Part shown: in pieces, positions 10,901 through 25,900 of the stretch
Position numbering within the stretch: position 1 is the first letter of the stretch
Layout of the letters: each line of letters opens with the position of its first letter
Translations under genes and position numbers: made by a program
The notes under the pieces: generated by a model
What the model was told of the DNA's origin: nothing
What the model saw: only the letters and a program-made list of their open reading frames with translations
The model's database searches: none
DNA from: Anodontia alba
Taxonomy: Eukaryota > Mollusca > Bivalvia > Lucinida > Lucinidae
Assembly: GCA_964016985.1 (NCBI GenBank)
Contig: OZ024827.1
Coordinates: forward strand, 22,957,275-23,021,274
Length of the DNA: 64,000 nucleotides
Direction: 5' to 3'

Positions 10901-13900
10901 TTGATGATGAAATACTTTCTATGGTCATTCTCCTCCTTCCGCTGATTCAAGAAGGGCATGCAGTTGCCAGTTACAAGCAAACGTATGTGTACAAATTACT
11001 GGTGAACTGCTTAGAGGACTAAGCTTGCCCAGGAAAAGTGTGAATAGGTTAAATGACCAGTTTGACGTGACCATAATAGTGTTGACTGGGCTGTAAAACA
11101 ATTCACACAATGCAAATATTTATGGTAAATAGGGCAGCATCAAGCAAAAAATGTCTTCAAACATGCACAGATTCAGATCATCCTGCACATGCGCAAAGTA
11201 TCATCCTGGGCCCAGTTGTTCAAAGCGTTGTTAGCTTAATGAGCTTGTTAAGAGTCATTTCGTTAACTGTTTTAGCGGATTCAATATACAATATTCTGAA
11301 ATTTTTTACTGAAAAAATATGAGTAGCTTTTGCATTGCAAAAGCTACTCACATTTTTTCAGCAAAAAATTTCAGCATATTTGCATATCACTTGATTTAAA
11401 TTTTAATGAATCGTTAACTAACAACATCTTTAGCTTTGAACAACTGGGCCCAGGCCTTCACTCTCAATTCATATGCTGTAGTATCCAGTGACTTTTAGTG
11501 GACAGTGAAGACCCTGATCAGACTACACATCTGCACAGGCGGATCTGGGCCTTCACTGTCCGCATATGCCCAAAGACATGTTTTCGCATGGTGTGGCCCA
11601 TATGGTAAATATTGTTGCACATGCTTTAGGCATGCAAGTTTCCATCTGTTAATCGGCCTGTCCATTCATCCACTTGTCATTATTTACCCTGGTATTTATA
11701 ATACTTCCACAGCCAGGCCACCTGGAGGCCGCTTTGTGTCATCAGTATGGTGTGAAAGATGTGAAGTTTCTGGGTCATGGTAATATCAACCGACTGTTGA
11801 ATGCAGCTGAGAAACATAAGAAACATCAGCATACAGACTTTACCATTCATTATGAGACTACCCTAGTGGCTAAGAATGGGTAAGCCTACCTTAAATTTTA
11901 TGGCCTTGATACCCTGGTAGGATTTCTGCCATTTTTGACAATGGAGATAGCTTTTGCAATTTTTGCTTACTTTCCTACCGTTGCAACTTCCTGTTTGCTT
12001 TCCTATACACCAAATCCTTTCCTTTAAAGGAGTCTACTCTGAAAGAAAAGAATTTGCTCCCTGGGGAGCAAATTTTTTTTTTTTTGGAGTAGACCCCTTT
12101 GAGCAAATTCTTTCCTTTAAGTTAAGGCCCCTCTTCAAAAGGAAGCCAAAATTTTTGAGTCATTCTTGAGGGTCATTCGTTTTTAGAATCTATTTTATAA
12201 CTTCTTCATTTTTTGTCAGATTTACATGAAATTTAATTTGTACATGATACAAAGATATGTATATCATTTGGATATCAAACATAACAATATTTGGTTAGTT
12301 ATGCCCAACTTTCATCCTTTTCATCATGAGACGACAGTGGCTAAAGCTGGGTAAGCATTGCTCAGACTTGCAGTTTATGATTTACGGAACATGGGGCATG
12401 GAAACTCACTGCAGGCAACTCTGTCAGGATAATTTGTGCCTTCCTTTAGAAAAGAGGACTTCTCTGACAGGAATGCATTTGCTCCCAAAAGAACTCTTTT
12501 CAGGGAATCACACATTATCTTCCTTTTGAAAATGGTAGAAAATCTAGCAAGAGTATGTGGTCCATTTAACGGTTAGCATGCTGAGTAAAAATTTCAGCAG
12601 ACGACATTTTGGTTGTTTTTTTTTTTTCTGCTGAATTTGACAGGCACGACATTACATATAATGTACATGGGTGTAGGCTTCCAGATAATGCTGGCATAAT
12701 GATCATGTACATATGTGTAGGCTTCTAGATAATGTTGATATAATGATAATTTACATATATGTAGGCTTTCAGATAATGATAAAATGATGATAATGTATAT
12801 ATGTGTAGGCTTTATGATAATGCTAACATAATGATAATTTACATACATGTAGGCTTTCAGATAATGATAAAATGATGATGATAATGTATATACATGTGGG
12901 CTCCACAATAATGCTAAAATAATGATAAAGTACATACATGACAAATTGTAAGCTTGCAAATAATGATAAAATAATGATGATGTACATATGTGTAGGCCTC
13001 CAGATAATGCTAAAATAATGGTAATGTACATATTATGTGAAGGCTCTCAGATAATGATAAAATAATGTACATATGTGTAGGCTGGCAGATACTGCTAAAA
13101 TGATGATGATGTACATATGTGTAGGCTTCCAGATAATGATGATATACATACATGTTTAGGCTTCCACCAGTGAGTGCATCCAAAGTTGGAATGTTAGGAC
13201 ACCAGACAAAAGAAGCAGCAAAGATCTGTCTACACAACTGTCCATTACTGGAAGACTTGGCAGAGTGGAGTCAGTGGAGTCTTGTCTTTGAGCCAGAACA
13301 TGGGAAACTGAAAGACTTCATACAGAAATATGGTGGTCTCACTACTATCAATATAGAAGGTAGGTAAAGTAGAAATAGTTGAGCTGTAACATAAGAAAAC
13401 ATACTTCTGACGTGTGCCCAATAAAAACTCAAATCAATCTGCACAATTGTGCAGCATGATCAGTATTCATTGTCTGCTTGAAGAAACTTTGCATCCTTGG
13501 CTACCAAAATGAGCCTGGTGAAGATTCTGATCAGGTTGATCTGAATCTTTGCTGGGCTATGATACACTTCTAATTCCCAGCCAATCAGGTTACCTGATCC
13601 GGGTTTTTGATAGAAATTCATATATTTAATGATAAACAGTGCAGATCCAGATTAGTTGGCTTCTTCAGAAGCCAACTGATCTGAATCTACACTGTTTGCG
13701 AAGACAGGACATGTCGTGTTCAGCAAGAGAAGGGTTAAAGTCTCTTTGTTTTGCTTGAAGCTTATACAAGGTACTGTAAAATATAAATTGGGCTGTGTCA
13801 AGTGAAAAAGTGCTTTTGAGCATGGGCAAAATGTGCAGATTCACATTAGCTTGCATATGGGCAAGACCTCATCCGAGCCTTTGTTCTCCATTGATATTTT

Positions 13901-16900
13901 CTATAGTATCCAATGATTCTGTAAGAAGACGGTGAAGACCCTGATCAGACTGCATGGATGTGCAGTCTAATCTGGGCCTTCACTGTCAGCATATGCCTAA
14001 AAACAAGATGGATCCTTTGGAAGTTAAGGACATACCAGATAAATGAAAACAGCAGACAAGGTTTCATTGAGTTTGTTCAAAAAACAGAAACATAGCATGT
14101 AAGGCTGCTCACTCCTCCTATCTTATGCATAGTGGGGTTGGAACTTCCCATATTTGTCATAATACTGATGTGCATTCCAAATGGCCTCCTTTTTTAGCTC
14201 TGATAGGTATGTGATTAGCCCCCATTTTTCAACAAAAAGTATCTGACTGACCCAATTTTTTCTTGATTTGTATGTAAAAGGCCCAACTTTTCTGACATAC
14301 AGGTATATTTTTTTGCTCAGAAATTTGTCGAGGCTGCTTGTTGTCCTGGTATTCATTGAATTGACTGCAATATTTGTCTGACTACCAGGAATAAATGGAT
14401 ATAAAAATCAAAAGGCAGTATATGAAAAGGTCAGCATTTCGGACGATCCAGTATATGAATGGGTCTTTTGTCTCAAAGACCGTATATATGAATGGGGTAG
14501 GTTTTGGAATACTGGCTCGCACACCCATACCACATTTACCCCCAAGTAACCCTAAATTTGACCCATTAAAACCCCATTTTTAGAAAGTAAAATTTGGGGT
14601 TTACAGGGTAAACATTATTTTTCTTAATTTGCTAAAAAAACATAGATTATGGGTACTTATAGAACCTGCCTGCTGAGACAGTTCTAAGGAGTTTCCACTA
14701 TCTATGTTTTGAGACAAAATATGAAAAATATCAATTTTTTTTATCTGAAAATTTTCTGATTTTAGTTGTAAAATTTTCAATATATTTGAAAAGGAGTGTT
14801 TTTGTAATGTGTAGTTGCTGCATGACTGGTCAGCAGTTGTCTACAGTGTTTGCTCAGGCCTGACTCTGTCCTTATATTTCTGACATTTACCATGCAGTTA
14901 ATATGGTAAATGTCCTAAAATTTCATACACTAAAGTTTCTGATGAAATGGTATATGTAAACAGTGCAGACCCAGATCAGACTGCTCCTGAAGAAGCAATG
15001 TGATCAGAGTCTACACTGTTTGCCATTCCACTAAAGATTTTAAGAAACAACTGCATAACAAGCAAAGTTTAGGCCAATAAAGTAAGGAATAAATTATAGA
15101 CTAAAATTATTTTATTTAAGGGCATTTACCATACAATAAATTTTAGTTTGCATCTTATCTAGAGCCCTGCTAATACTTCTCACTGTTGTTCTTCAGGTGG
15201 TAAAATAGCCCAAATTGATGTTGTTGCCTTGGAAACTAAACCAGGTTATTTGATAAAAATAGTTCACAACACCTCAACAGACCACTTTGCAGCAGCATTG
15301 ATCAACAGAGATGTGACAGCGACTTGTGGCCACCTGGTTTCTCTGGCTGTCAGTTCCAAAGGTGTAGAAAATATGCCTCTTTCTCTCCTGGCTGTACACA
15401 TGAAAACAGCTCTCATACAGTTACATGCTGGAGACCAGCAACTGGAAACACCAGGTTAGTATGGTAATACTAGTAAAACACATCTCTTGCTTTCCCAGTT
15501 GTACACATGAAGGCCAGAAAGTGTTTGCTCTAGATAGGTGAATTCTTAATAGAGTAAATTTAAACTTTTTGATTTTTAAGGAATATGTGAAAATGAAAAT
15601 AGAAAAAAAAAGTCACAAGAAAAAAAAAAAGTAATAGATTTGGATAGGAAAAAAAGTCCTGGAAAAAAGTCACAACATAGTCACAATAATCTTGCTTTTT
15701 CATTGCACTTATATATGAAGTATTGATTTAATAGCATAATATGTTTCAAAGAACAGCAAAATTATGAGTTTTCACATTTTTATTTTGAAAACTAATCTCA
15801 TGCACAAATAAACAACCATTATCAATGACAGTAAATTTTAAATACAGTGAACCCTCTTTACAAGGACAGCATTTGTTTCCAAAGATATTGCCATTATAAT
15901 GAATTTGCTGTTGTAAAGAATCCTTAATGGACAGAATGATATGTAAGAAAGACCTTTTTTTTATTCTTATTTCCTCCTAGAACATATGCTTTGGATATTT
16001 GTTAGAATTGCCTCACTGTTAGTTAAAGTTTTATTGCAATATTCTTGCAAAACATTATTAACTATCATCTCTTGTAAAGGTTTCATGAAATTCAAATTGT
16101 CAGTATGATGAATTTTGTCATTGTATAGAGTGTCGGTATAAAGAGGGTTGACTGTATTACTGTATATACATGTACTTATATAACCTACATGTTGGAAATC
16201 TGTAAAGCTATACAAAAATTTCATCGCTGAAACACTCTCTCAATAAGGAGTACATAAATTTTCAAAGTCGCATAATTTATTGTCTTCATCAGCTATTATG
16301 GCAAATGCATTCTTAGTTCCTACCAAATATGTTACCACCAAACTCGTTGACAGTATACCATCTTTAAGTGACAGTGCACTATTTTTCACACCTGTAAGTC
16401 AGGTATATGCAACAGGAAAATTGACAGTAGACCATCTTTAAGTGACAGAGTGCGCTATATACAAACTTGCTACTTGATATATATACAGTGTATACAAATA
16501 AATAAATAAATAATGTAGATGTCTACTTTTTTGGTTTTTGACTTTTTTCCTATAACTTTTTTCCATAGCTGCTTACTGGAGATGATTGCTTAAATCAGAT
16601 TGCCTTTAAAACAGGTTTGATTGTACAAAGAAATATTAATGTAATTATTACAGGGGGTCCTCCAAGTGTGGAATTCAGAGGTAGCAAAGCTGCAGAATTT
16701 GTGTTAAAGTGTCTTGTCAAGTTGCCTACCAAGATATGCATAGCTCTTGCCAATAAGGTTAGTCTCTAATGTTTTTTGCAGAAGGCATAAGGTTAGGTTT
16801 CCATACAGCAAAGAAATATTTTACATCCTTGCATATACAGTCAAACCTCGTTATCTGGAAAACGCTTATTTCGAATTACCGCTTATCTCGAAGTGAAAAT

Positions 16901-19900
16901 CTGGTCCCTGTTTTAACATGAAACTATGAAAACAGGTAACAAAATTATGTGGAAAAGAGGAGAAATTGCTCTTAAGGAGCAATTTCTCCTCTTTTCCACA
17001 TTATTTTATATATATATTTCTAACTTCAGGAGTCAAATTACTTATTCATTTGTTATATGTGGTTGTTCAATTTATTGTTTTCCTCACTCTCTCAACTCTG
17101 ATATGTCGAGGTATGGATATCTCGAAGTGTTTCAGTGAGTCCCTTGGAATTCGAAATAACGAGAGTCAACTGTAGGTAGTTATCAATATTCAGTAGAAGA
17201 GTGCTCAGCAAGGGAGATAGAAAAGTCTCACCCCAGCAGTAGGAGTAAAAGGTTATGGCTTTCGATCCTCATAGCTCTCACACTTTTTCATTTTTTTTTC
17301 TTTATTTTTTGTTTTTGTTTTATGATTCATATCATAATCATAATAGCCATAGTGGCTGATATTTTTTTCATTCCATTCCAACATTTGAGTCATAATCTGG
17401 ACCGAATTCTGCCTTGCCACCTGCTTACCGTAACGAAAACATGTCTATGTAATGTTGACCTCCTTAAACCCCACTTTTATATAGTAAAACTGAGTGTATT
17501 GTGGTATACATTATTATTCTTATTTCTGCTCAGAAACATAGATTGGGGTACTCATTAGAACTGCCTTGGTGAGGTGGTTGTAATGAGTACCCACAATCTA
17601 TGTTTTGGGCAGAAATATAAAAACATCCAAACTTTATATGAAAATTTCCTGTTTTTGGTGGTAAAATTTTCAGTATATTTGAGTAGGCTTGTTTTCGTAA
17701 TGGTATTTAGAAAATCTGATCTTTTCTGAAAAAAAAACAAAAAACAGGGTTTGGTACTATTTGCAGCTGACCTTTCTGGCTTGCCTGTATGAAAGTACAG
17801 GTAGAGTGATAGTAGTCACCATGGCATCTCCATTGGCGTTGGCATTGGTTAAAATATTTAGTGAAAGTTCTGTACATGCTATATTTCCTGAACCTTTGGA
17901 TGGAAATACAATGTAGTTCATACATGCCCTGATGTTTTGAAGGTCTGAAATTTTGTACCTAACCATCCTGACCCACATGAATGACCTTGAGGTCAAATTC
18001 AAGGATTTAAAAAACCTAATGTTAAAGTTTTTGATTAAAGTTTTATAGGTAAAGGATGATTCAGGCAAGCTACACTATACTATGACAGCTCTAATTAACT
18101 CTGCATGCTGGGTAATTTTGCATGATATTTTGTCATCTATGGATTTATTTTTAAATTGATGTTTTTAAAAACATTACGAAAACACGCCTATTCAAATATA
18201 CTGAAAATTTCACCACCAAAAACGGAAAGTTTTCAGATAAAAATTCTTAATATTTTATCATATTTCTACTCAAAACATAGATTGTGGGTACTCGTTAGAA
18301 CTGCCTCTCCGAGGCAGTTCTAACGAGTACTCACAATCTATGTTTTTGAGCAGAAATAAGAAAAATAATGTATACCCCTGCAAACCCCAGTTTTACTATA
18401 TAAAAGTGGGGTTTAAGGGGGTCAAAATTATATAGGTATGTTTTCGTGATGAATCTCTCAGGAATACTATCTGAGTGTCATACAGTTTTGATACCGATAA
18501 TGCCTGACATTTTTTCGGGCCTGATCTGGGTCCAAGCTGCTTTCAAAGGTTATCAGCAGATCACAAAAGTTGCCACTAGCAGGAAAAGATTTAAGAACTC
18601 TTCTTGTCTCTGTAAAATTGAGCTCTTCCTGATGAAAGCAAAGTGTGTATTACTCTTTGTAAAATTTTCAGCAGACGATGTCTTGAAAAAACTTTCCCAG
18701 AAGACAAGAAAATTAACAGTTGACCATCTTTAAGTGAATATGAACTCCTAACTTTATGTGTTCAAGCAAATAATGAATAATATAGATGTCTACATTTTTG
18801 GTCTGTGACTTTTTTTCTGTGGCTTTTTTCCCTATCTCCTTAATGGAGATGACTGTTTAAATCAGATGGCCTTTAAAATAGGTTGATTATACATTGTAAT
18901 ATTAATTAGAATGGCCACAATTTGCATGAAAAACCAAAAAAGATATCATCAATTTGCCGTCTGCTGAATTAGTCCAGAGAGTGGTAAAGGTAAAACAGCA
19001 AATCCTGACAGCTCCTGAATTTGTTCAGGGACTGCAATTTGCTAAAGCATTCTACATTACCAAGAAGTATGCAGAATGCAGAAGCCAACTGATGTGGATC
19101 TACACTAGACAGGGCATGATGTGTTCAGCAAGAGAAGAGTTAAATACTGTGGAAAAAGATGTAAAAAAACAAATCATTACCGTCTGCCTAACTAATGCTA
19201 TATTCATAATGTACAGTAACTGTCACTTCTCAGTTGACTCAGTTGCATACGGGCTGTGCCAAGCGAAAATGTGTCCTTGTGCATGAGCAAAATTCACAGC
19301 TTCAGATTCATCCCATGCATGAAGTCTCATCAGGGCATTTGATTGATTGTGTTGGGGTTTAATGACACGTCAACCATTGTGGGTCATTTTGTGTCATCTA
19401 CTAGAGAAAGGGAGAAGAGAAATAGAAGAGATAGTAGAGAAGATGAAAGAGAGGGACAGGGAAGAAAGAGGAATCGGAATGAAAGTGAAAAACCAGAAGA
19501 AATGAAAACATTCCCCCTCTACTCTTACCTTCTACAAGGATAGCAGGCCTTGCTCAACAGGAAGCCAGTATCAGGTATCATAAGATACCTGACAGCTTTA
19601 CCACACCAAACCACACCCCACACCCCCCTTCCCCCTCAGGGCATTTGCTTTTCATTGATACATTCTATGGTATCAAATGATTCTGTTCATGGACAGCAAA
19701 GGCCCTGATCAGACTGCATGGATGTGCAGGCTGATCTGGATCTTTGCTGTTTGCATATGCTCAAAGACAGGTTTTGCATGGGGCAGTCCATATTGAGGGT
19801 TGAGCGCAAGACTGTAGTAACTCAAACATATTTTTGAAACCCTTGTTTAGGGGCAACTTTGACCCTTTGTAAACAATGCAAATTTAGGTGCCATTGCTCA

Positions 19901-22900
19901 TACGAGCAATGGCACATAAATTTCCATTGTTTACAGAAAGAAATGTTGTAATCTTTATAACGCCTTCATGGTGAGGAGATTAAGTATTGGGATAAACAAC
20001 CATCTGACTTGCTACAGTCTTGCGATCAACCCTCGATATGGTAAATATCTTAAAATTTTGAACTTTTTATTTCATACTTTTTTTGGCCTGAATTTTGCTT
20101 TTTATATAGTTGTTTCTTACAATACTGCGTGGAATAACAAATAATGTAGACCCTGATCAGACTGCTCTCTGGATCTGTACTGTTTGCCTATGTCATTTTG
20201 TCAGAGACTTTATGTCAGATTTTAGTACATTTACTGTACACATGGGATTTCCGGTACAGTAAGTTAGGAATGGAGGAACTAGAATAAAAGTTATGTGTAA
20301 GTTTAAAGTTGTAGCTTTTCAGAAATTACAGTAAATATACACAGAGGGTTTTTTGTTACTGTTTTGCATATACAGTTGCTTTCCCCTTATTTAACTCTTT
20401 GCATGCTGGGTAATTTTGCATACCTTTTTGTTGTCTGTGGATTTTTTTTTTAAATTATCTTTTTTTTTTTTTTAGTCAGGAATGCCATTACAGTTTCAAA
20501 CAGTTTGGATCCAGATCAAGTCTGACATTTTGTTGGGCCTGATCTGGGTCCAAACTGTTTGCAAAGATTATCAGCAGATGAAAAAGTTGCCACTAGCAGG
20601 GAAAGAGATAAAACCTTCCAATTTTCATCACTGTTTTGCAGAGAGGGGCAACTTTTGCAAACAGATAGTTACTTTGTTTTCAAAACTTTTGCAAACAGAT
20701 AATTACTTTGTTTTCATAACTTTTGCAAACAGATAGTTACTTTGTTTTCAAAACTTTTACAAACAGACAGTTCCTTTGTTTTCATAACTTTTGCAAACAG
20801 ATAGTTACTTTGTTTTCATAACTTTTGCAAACAGATAGTTACTTTGTTATCAAAACTTTTGCAAACAGATAGTTACTTTGTTCATGGCCTACACTGTCTG
20901 CATAAACTGAGAAATCCCAAGAAAACATGACAAGAACAATAACAAGCCAGACATCCCCAATTAGGGAATGGACCTAACCAAAGACTTAAAGCAGAAGAGC
21001 CCACTTGGCACAAATGTGTTAACTGGAATCATATAAGAAGTAAACAGAGGCACCAATTCGGCTCTACTTGGATGTGGCCCAGGATGTCGCTCTGCAAGCT
21101 CTGCCCGGTCTCGGTTACATGTGGCAAAAACATGTTTTTTTTTGTTTTGTTTTTTATCAGAAATATTTTCCATTCGCAGCAACTACAATGCTGATAAAAA
21201 ATAATTTAGCAATTTGATGCCTAGATAAATAAATAAGTAAATAAATATCGTATAGGCTGACCAAACTGACATGTCGCTATGACCTACAGGTCTGCACCCA
21301 CCAGATAACAGGAACGATCCTTACAGGCGATTGAGTATCTGCATTTCATTGAATGCAGGATTTCAGACTACTATGCTTAAATTGTACAGTGGGCATGTGC
21401 CCATGCGTATCAACAAAGAATATCTAACGCGACAGGTCAGCCTGATCGATCAATACAGACCATGTACACAAAAGTGCTAATTCATTCATAAACAGTAGCA
21501 ACCAGTCAAGTGTATACAAAAGTCATGTGAGAATGAGGATTTTAGACCATGCCTCGATATCAAAGTTACATACTATGGCAGTTTATCTGTTCACCTTATT
21601 GCTTAGCACTCTACGTAAAATTTTCAGCAGACGTTTTGAAATATTTTCTTACATTCCTAGGAAACAGGATTTAACATTTCATGTAAATTGTCTCAATTGG
21701 AGACAATTTGCATGACATATCAATTCCTGTTTTCTGGAAAAGATAAGAAAAATATCATCAGTTTCACAATTTGTTGTGGGTGGTTGGGTGGTGCGAAGGT
21801 GTCATGTATCTTTTGTCACCCGGGGCGTCCAGCTGATATTGGCTTATAGTTGGGCAAGGCCTTCTATCCTTGTAGCAGGTAAGGGTAGGGAGGTGATGTT
21901 TTTATTTCTTCTGTTTCTTCACTTTCATTCCTGTTTCTCTTTCTTCCCTGTCCCTCCCTTTCATCTCTTCTGCTATCTCTTCTGTCTATTTTCTTCCTTT
22001 CTCTGGGAGACGACACAAAATGACCCACAAGGGTTGACGTGTCGTTAAACCCCAACTCAATCAATCAATTCACAATTTGTCATCTCATCACGAAAACACG
22101 CCTATATAATATTGACCCCCTTAAACCCCACTTTTATATAGTAAAACTGGGGTTTACAGGGGTATACATTATTTTTGTTACTTCTGCTCAAAAACATAGA
22201 TTGTGGGTACTCATTAGAACTGCTTCGCTGAGGCAGTTCTAATGAGTACCCATACTCTATGTTTTGAGCAGAAATAAGAAAACTATCAGGGTTTTTTGTC
22301 TGAAAATTTTCAGTTTTTGGTCGTGAAATTTTCAATATATTTGAATAGGCTTGTTTTTGTATTTGTGCTGAATTGGCCCAGAGAATAGTAATAGCTTATA
22401 TGTGTACTATTTTTTTGTTATCATTTCAGCTGTTCCTGGATCCCCTAGGGCAGGCTGTGGGCTCTACAAAGTCTAAACAGCTTCTTTATCAGATGTGCTC
22501 ATCTGTACATGATATGAACCATTTGTTAGAGCTTGGGTGCCTCTTAGGCATCAGTGAATGGACCAATGTTATAACACCAAAGTGTCAACTGCCAGAATCA
22601 GCAGTACAGATTTTAACTCCTGACATTGAAGATTACTGTGAAACAGATGACCATGTAAGGATATCATATTTTGTTTTTTGCTCAAAACATATATTTTGAT
22701 ATTTATCTCCCTTTTATTTGGGGATCAAATGAGAAATTTTGCACAAAATGGATATTTTTATATTTTTATTCTCCCTTAAACAGAGATATTTCTAGCTCAA
22801 AAATAGCATGGATCCAAAAAATAGGCCAATGGCCCATGCCATATTCATTTCTATGCATTTTCATGTTTTTTAAAGCTTGGCTATTAAAAAGTAAGAAAAT

Positions 22901-25900
22901 ATATGTTTCTAAAAATTATAATGGATCATCAGCAGCAGCACTGTTTGATAGCCCTAGAATGTTTTCAGGATGAGGAGGAAGAAAGTGACAGTGAGTCAGA
23001 GTCAGAGGAAGAGATAGATGTTGATTTGTCTGATGTTGAGGAAGAGAAGGGGGAAAGTGGAGAACCAGTTGCTGCTATTACTACAGAGGAAGAAGAAGAT
23101 GACAAGAAAGTGACAGCAAACACTGAGGAAAAGACAGAAGAGAAAAAACTTGATGATAATGATGATAAATGGGAAGATAAATCAGAAGGTAAGGACAGGT
23201 GTTGAACTTTTGCCAAGCAGGTAAGAGGTGTATCTGGAAAATATGTTTCTTATTTTTCCATGAAAACATATGTTGTGAGTACTCATTAAAAGCGCCTTAC
23301 CAAGGAGAATGCAGCATCTCATCAGGGTATACACCATTTGCCACTCATCCGGCAATTTTTAGACACAGCATCTTGTAGTAAGTTGTACACTACAACTCTT
23401 TATAACATGGTTTGTTATAAAACAGTTTTGGATATAACATGGTTCAAAGATGGATCCCAAAAATGTATAGATTATATTGAAAAAAAATGGTCATTTTTCA
23501 GTATTATCTATACATTTTTGTTTGGATATAACACAGTTGTTTAACTAACAGGGTTTATGCTATGGACCCCAACAATAGTGTTATAAAGAATAAAGAGGTT
23601 GTGGTGTAAATTGTACTTGTTCAAATTTTAGAACAAGTATGGTAAGGAGTACAGGTGCCTGAATACTTATGGAAAATATGGTACATCCAGTCCACTTTAC
23701 TACTTTAATCCTTAAATTACCTGCCTCAGCAGCAGCACATGACATTTTTTTTAGTTTTTTAAAGAAAATAAGGCTTGACTTTTCATAGGGATCATCTCTC
23801 AGGCAGAGAATTCGCATGATATTCAAGCATTATTCTCTCAAATAATTTAAAAAAAAAAGATAGAGAGAGAGGTAAATGCACCCAGAGTTTAAAATACAGG
23901 AAATGTTTTACCAGAAATTTGCAAATCCAATAAACAAATGAGAGCACCAGTCTCAAGGGAAATATTTCCTGTATTTTAAACTCAAGGTGTATAAACTTAT
24001 ATATTACATTTTTTTTTTCTTCAGATTCTCTTTTGATGTTTTCAAATGATGCCAATAAGTTTAGAGATGTTATCTCATCTGCACTCATTTTGCAGCATGA
24101 TAACATTCAAAAGGAAATATTCTTTGCTCTAGCAGGAAATAGTTCCTCCAAGTAATTAAAGTTTTTCCTGTGGAAATGACTAAAAATAATTTCAGATATG
24201 TTTTATATATGTATTAAGAAAGTTATCTGCTACAATTTTGTATGGTTAAACTCTTAATATGGACGACCTTGTTTATTTTAACAGGTGAAGAGTCAAATAT
24301 GTCAGCTGCTACTGATGTTACCATGGTTACTATTGATGCTCTCGGCACTCCTGACACTATTGAAGATGCCACTGAAGATGAAACAGAAGAGGTTGATGTG
24401 TGTAGACGTGTTGTGGAACTAATACGAAAGGATGAGTTTGGCATTGGTGTTCTCTTGAGTGAAGATGGCCAGAGACTCATGAAGGTAGGTTGATGCAGCA
24501 TGATCATCACTGATGATTTCATTGGTGATTTAACCGTTTTCCACTCTCTGAGCTAATCCAGCTGACAATAAATTGGTGATATTTCTTTTTATTTTTCCCA
24601 AAAACTGGGCTTTGGCATTTCATTCAAAGTGTCTCCTATGAAGGTTCCATTGTAATTTAAATGTATGATGAGAGGTTAAATATTTTGTAAAACATTAGTT
24701 TTGGAAATAAAAATCTGGCTGTTATATGAGGTGGCTGTTGTTGAGAGGTGACTGTTCATGAAGGTTATGCTGTAATTTACATGTATGACCAGGGGTTAAA
24801 TATTTTATAAAACATCAGGGCCCAGTTGTTCAAAGCTAATGACATCATTAGTTAACAATTTGTTAAAATTTACATAGAGTGATAAGCAAATATGCTGAAA
24901 TTTTAGCTTTTGCAATGCAAAAGCTACTTACATTTTTTCAGCAAAAAATATCAGAATATTGTGTATTGAAACCGCTAAAACAGTTAACGAAATGACCCTT
25001 AATGAGCTTGTTAAGCTAACGATGCTTTGAACAACTGGGCCCAGTTTTGGAAACCAGAATAATGGCTGTTATAGGAGGTGGGTATTGTTGAGAGCTGACT
25101 GTTTATGTAATTTACATGGTTGACCATTTGCAGGTTCAACAAGAAAGACTTGGTCGAAGTATTGACAGACTGTCTAAAGACTTGTACAGCAAAGATACTC
25201 ACTTTGTCCTTGAACTTGTTCAGAATGCAGATGACAATAAATACAGTGATGATCTACTGAATGAGTCCACAGATGACTGTCCCTCTGTGAAATTTGTCAT
25301 TGACAGGTAGGTGATGAGTCCACAGAAGACTGTCCTTCTGTGAAATCTGTCATTGACAGGTAGGTGATGAGTCCACAGAAGACTGTCCTTCTGTGAAATG
25401 TGTCATTGACAGGTAGGTGATGAGTCCACAGAAGACTGTCCTTATGTGAAGTTTGTCATTGACAGGTAGGTGATGAGTCCACAGAAGACTGTCCTTCTGT
25501 GAAATGTGTCATTGACAGGTAGGTGATGAGTCCACAGAAGACTGTCCTTATGTGAAGTTTGTCATTGACAGGTAGGTGATGAGTCCACAGAAGACTGTCC
25601 TTCTGTGAAATTTGTCATTGACAGGTAGGTGATGAGTCCACAGAAGACTGTCCTTCTGTGAAATGTGTCATTGACAGGTAGGTGATGAGTCCACAGAAGA
25701 CTGTCCTTATGTGAAGTTTGTCATTGACAGGTAGGTGATGAGTCCACAGAAGACTGTCCTTCTGTGAAATGTGTCATTGACAGATAAGTGATGAGTCCAT
25801 AGAAGACTGTCCCTCTGTGAAATGTGTCATTCACAGGTAGGTGATGAGTCCATAGAAGACTGTCCCTCTGTGAAATTTGTCATTCACAGGTAGGCAGTTT

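Noticed and set aside
12594..13031. 145-residue minus-strand open frame
   Set aside because: It is a repetitive translation of the minisatellite before exon 4.
19343..19543. Basic Arg/Glu-rich open frame
   Set aside because: It lies in a dispersed purine-rich repeat also present inverted at 21864; no splice or family support.
22965..23216. Ser-rich minus-strand frame
   Set aside because: It is the complement of the acidic exon 8, whose splice sites and phase fit the + strand gene.
25261..25896. Regular repeats resembling a CRISPR array
   Set aside because: The 53-bp units abut directly with no variable spacers, in a eukaryotic intron.
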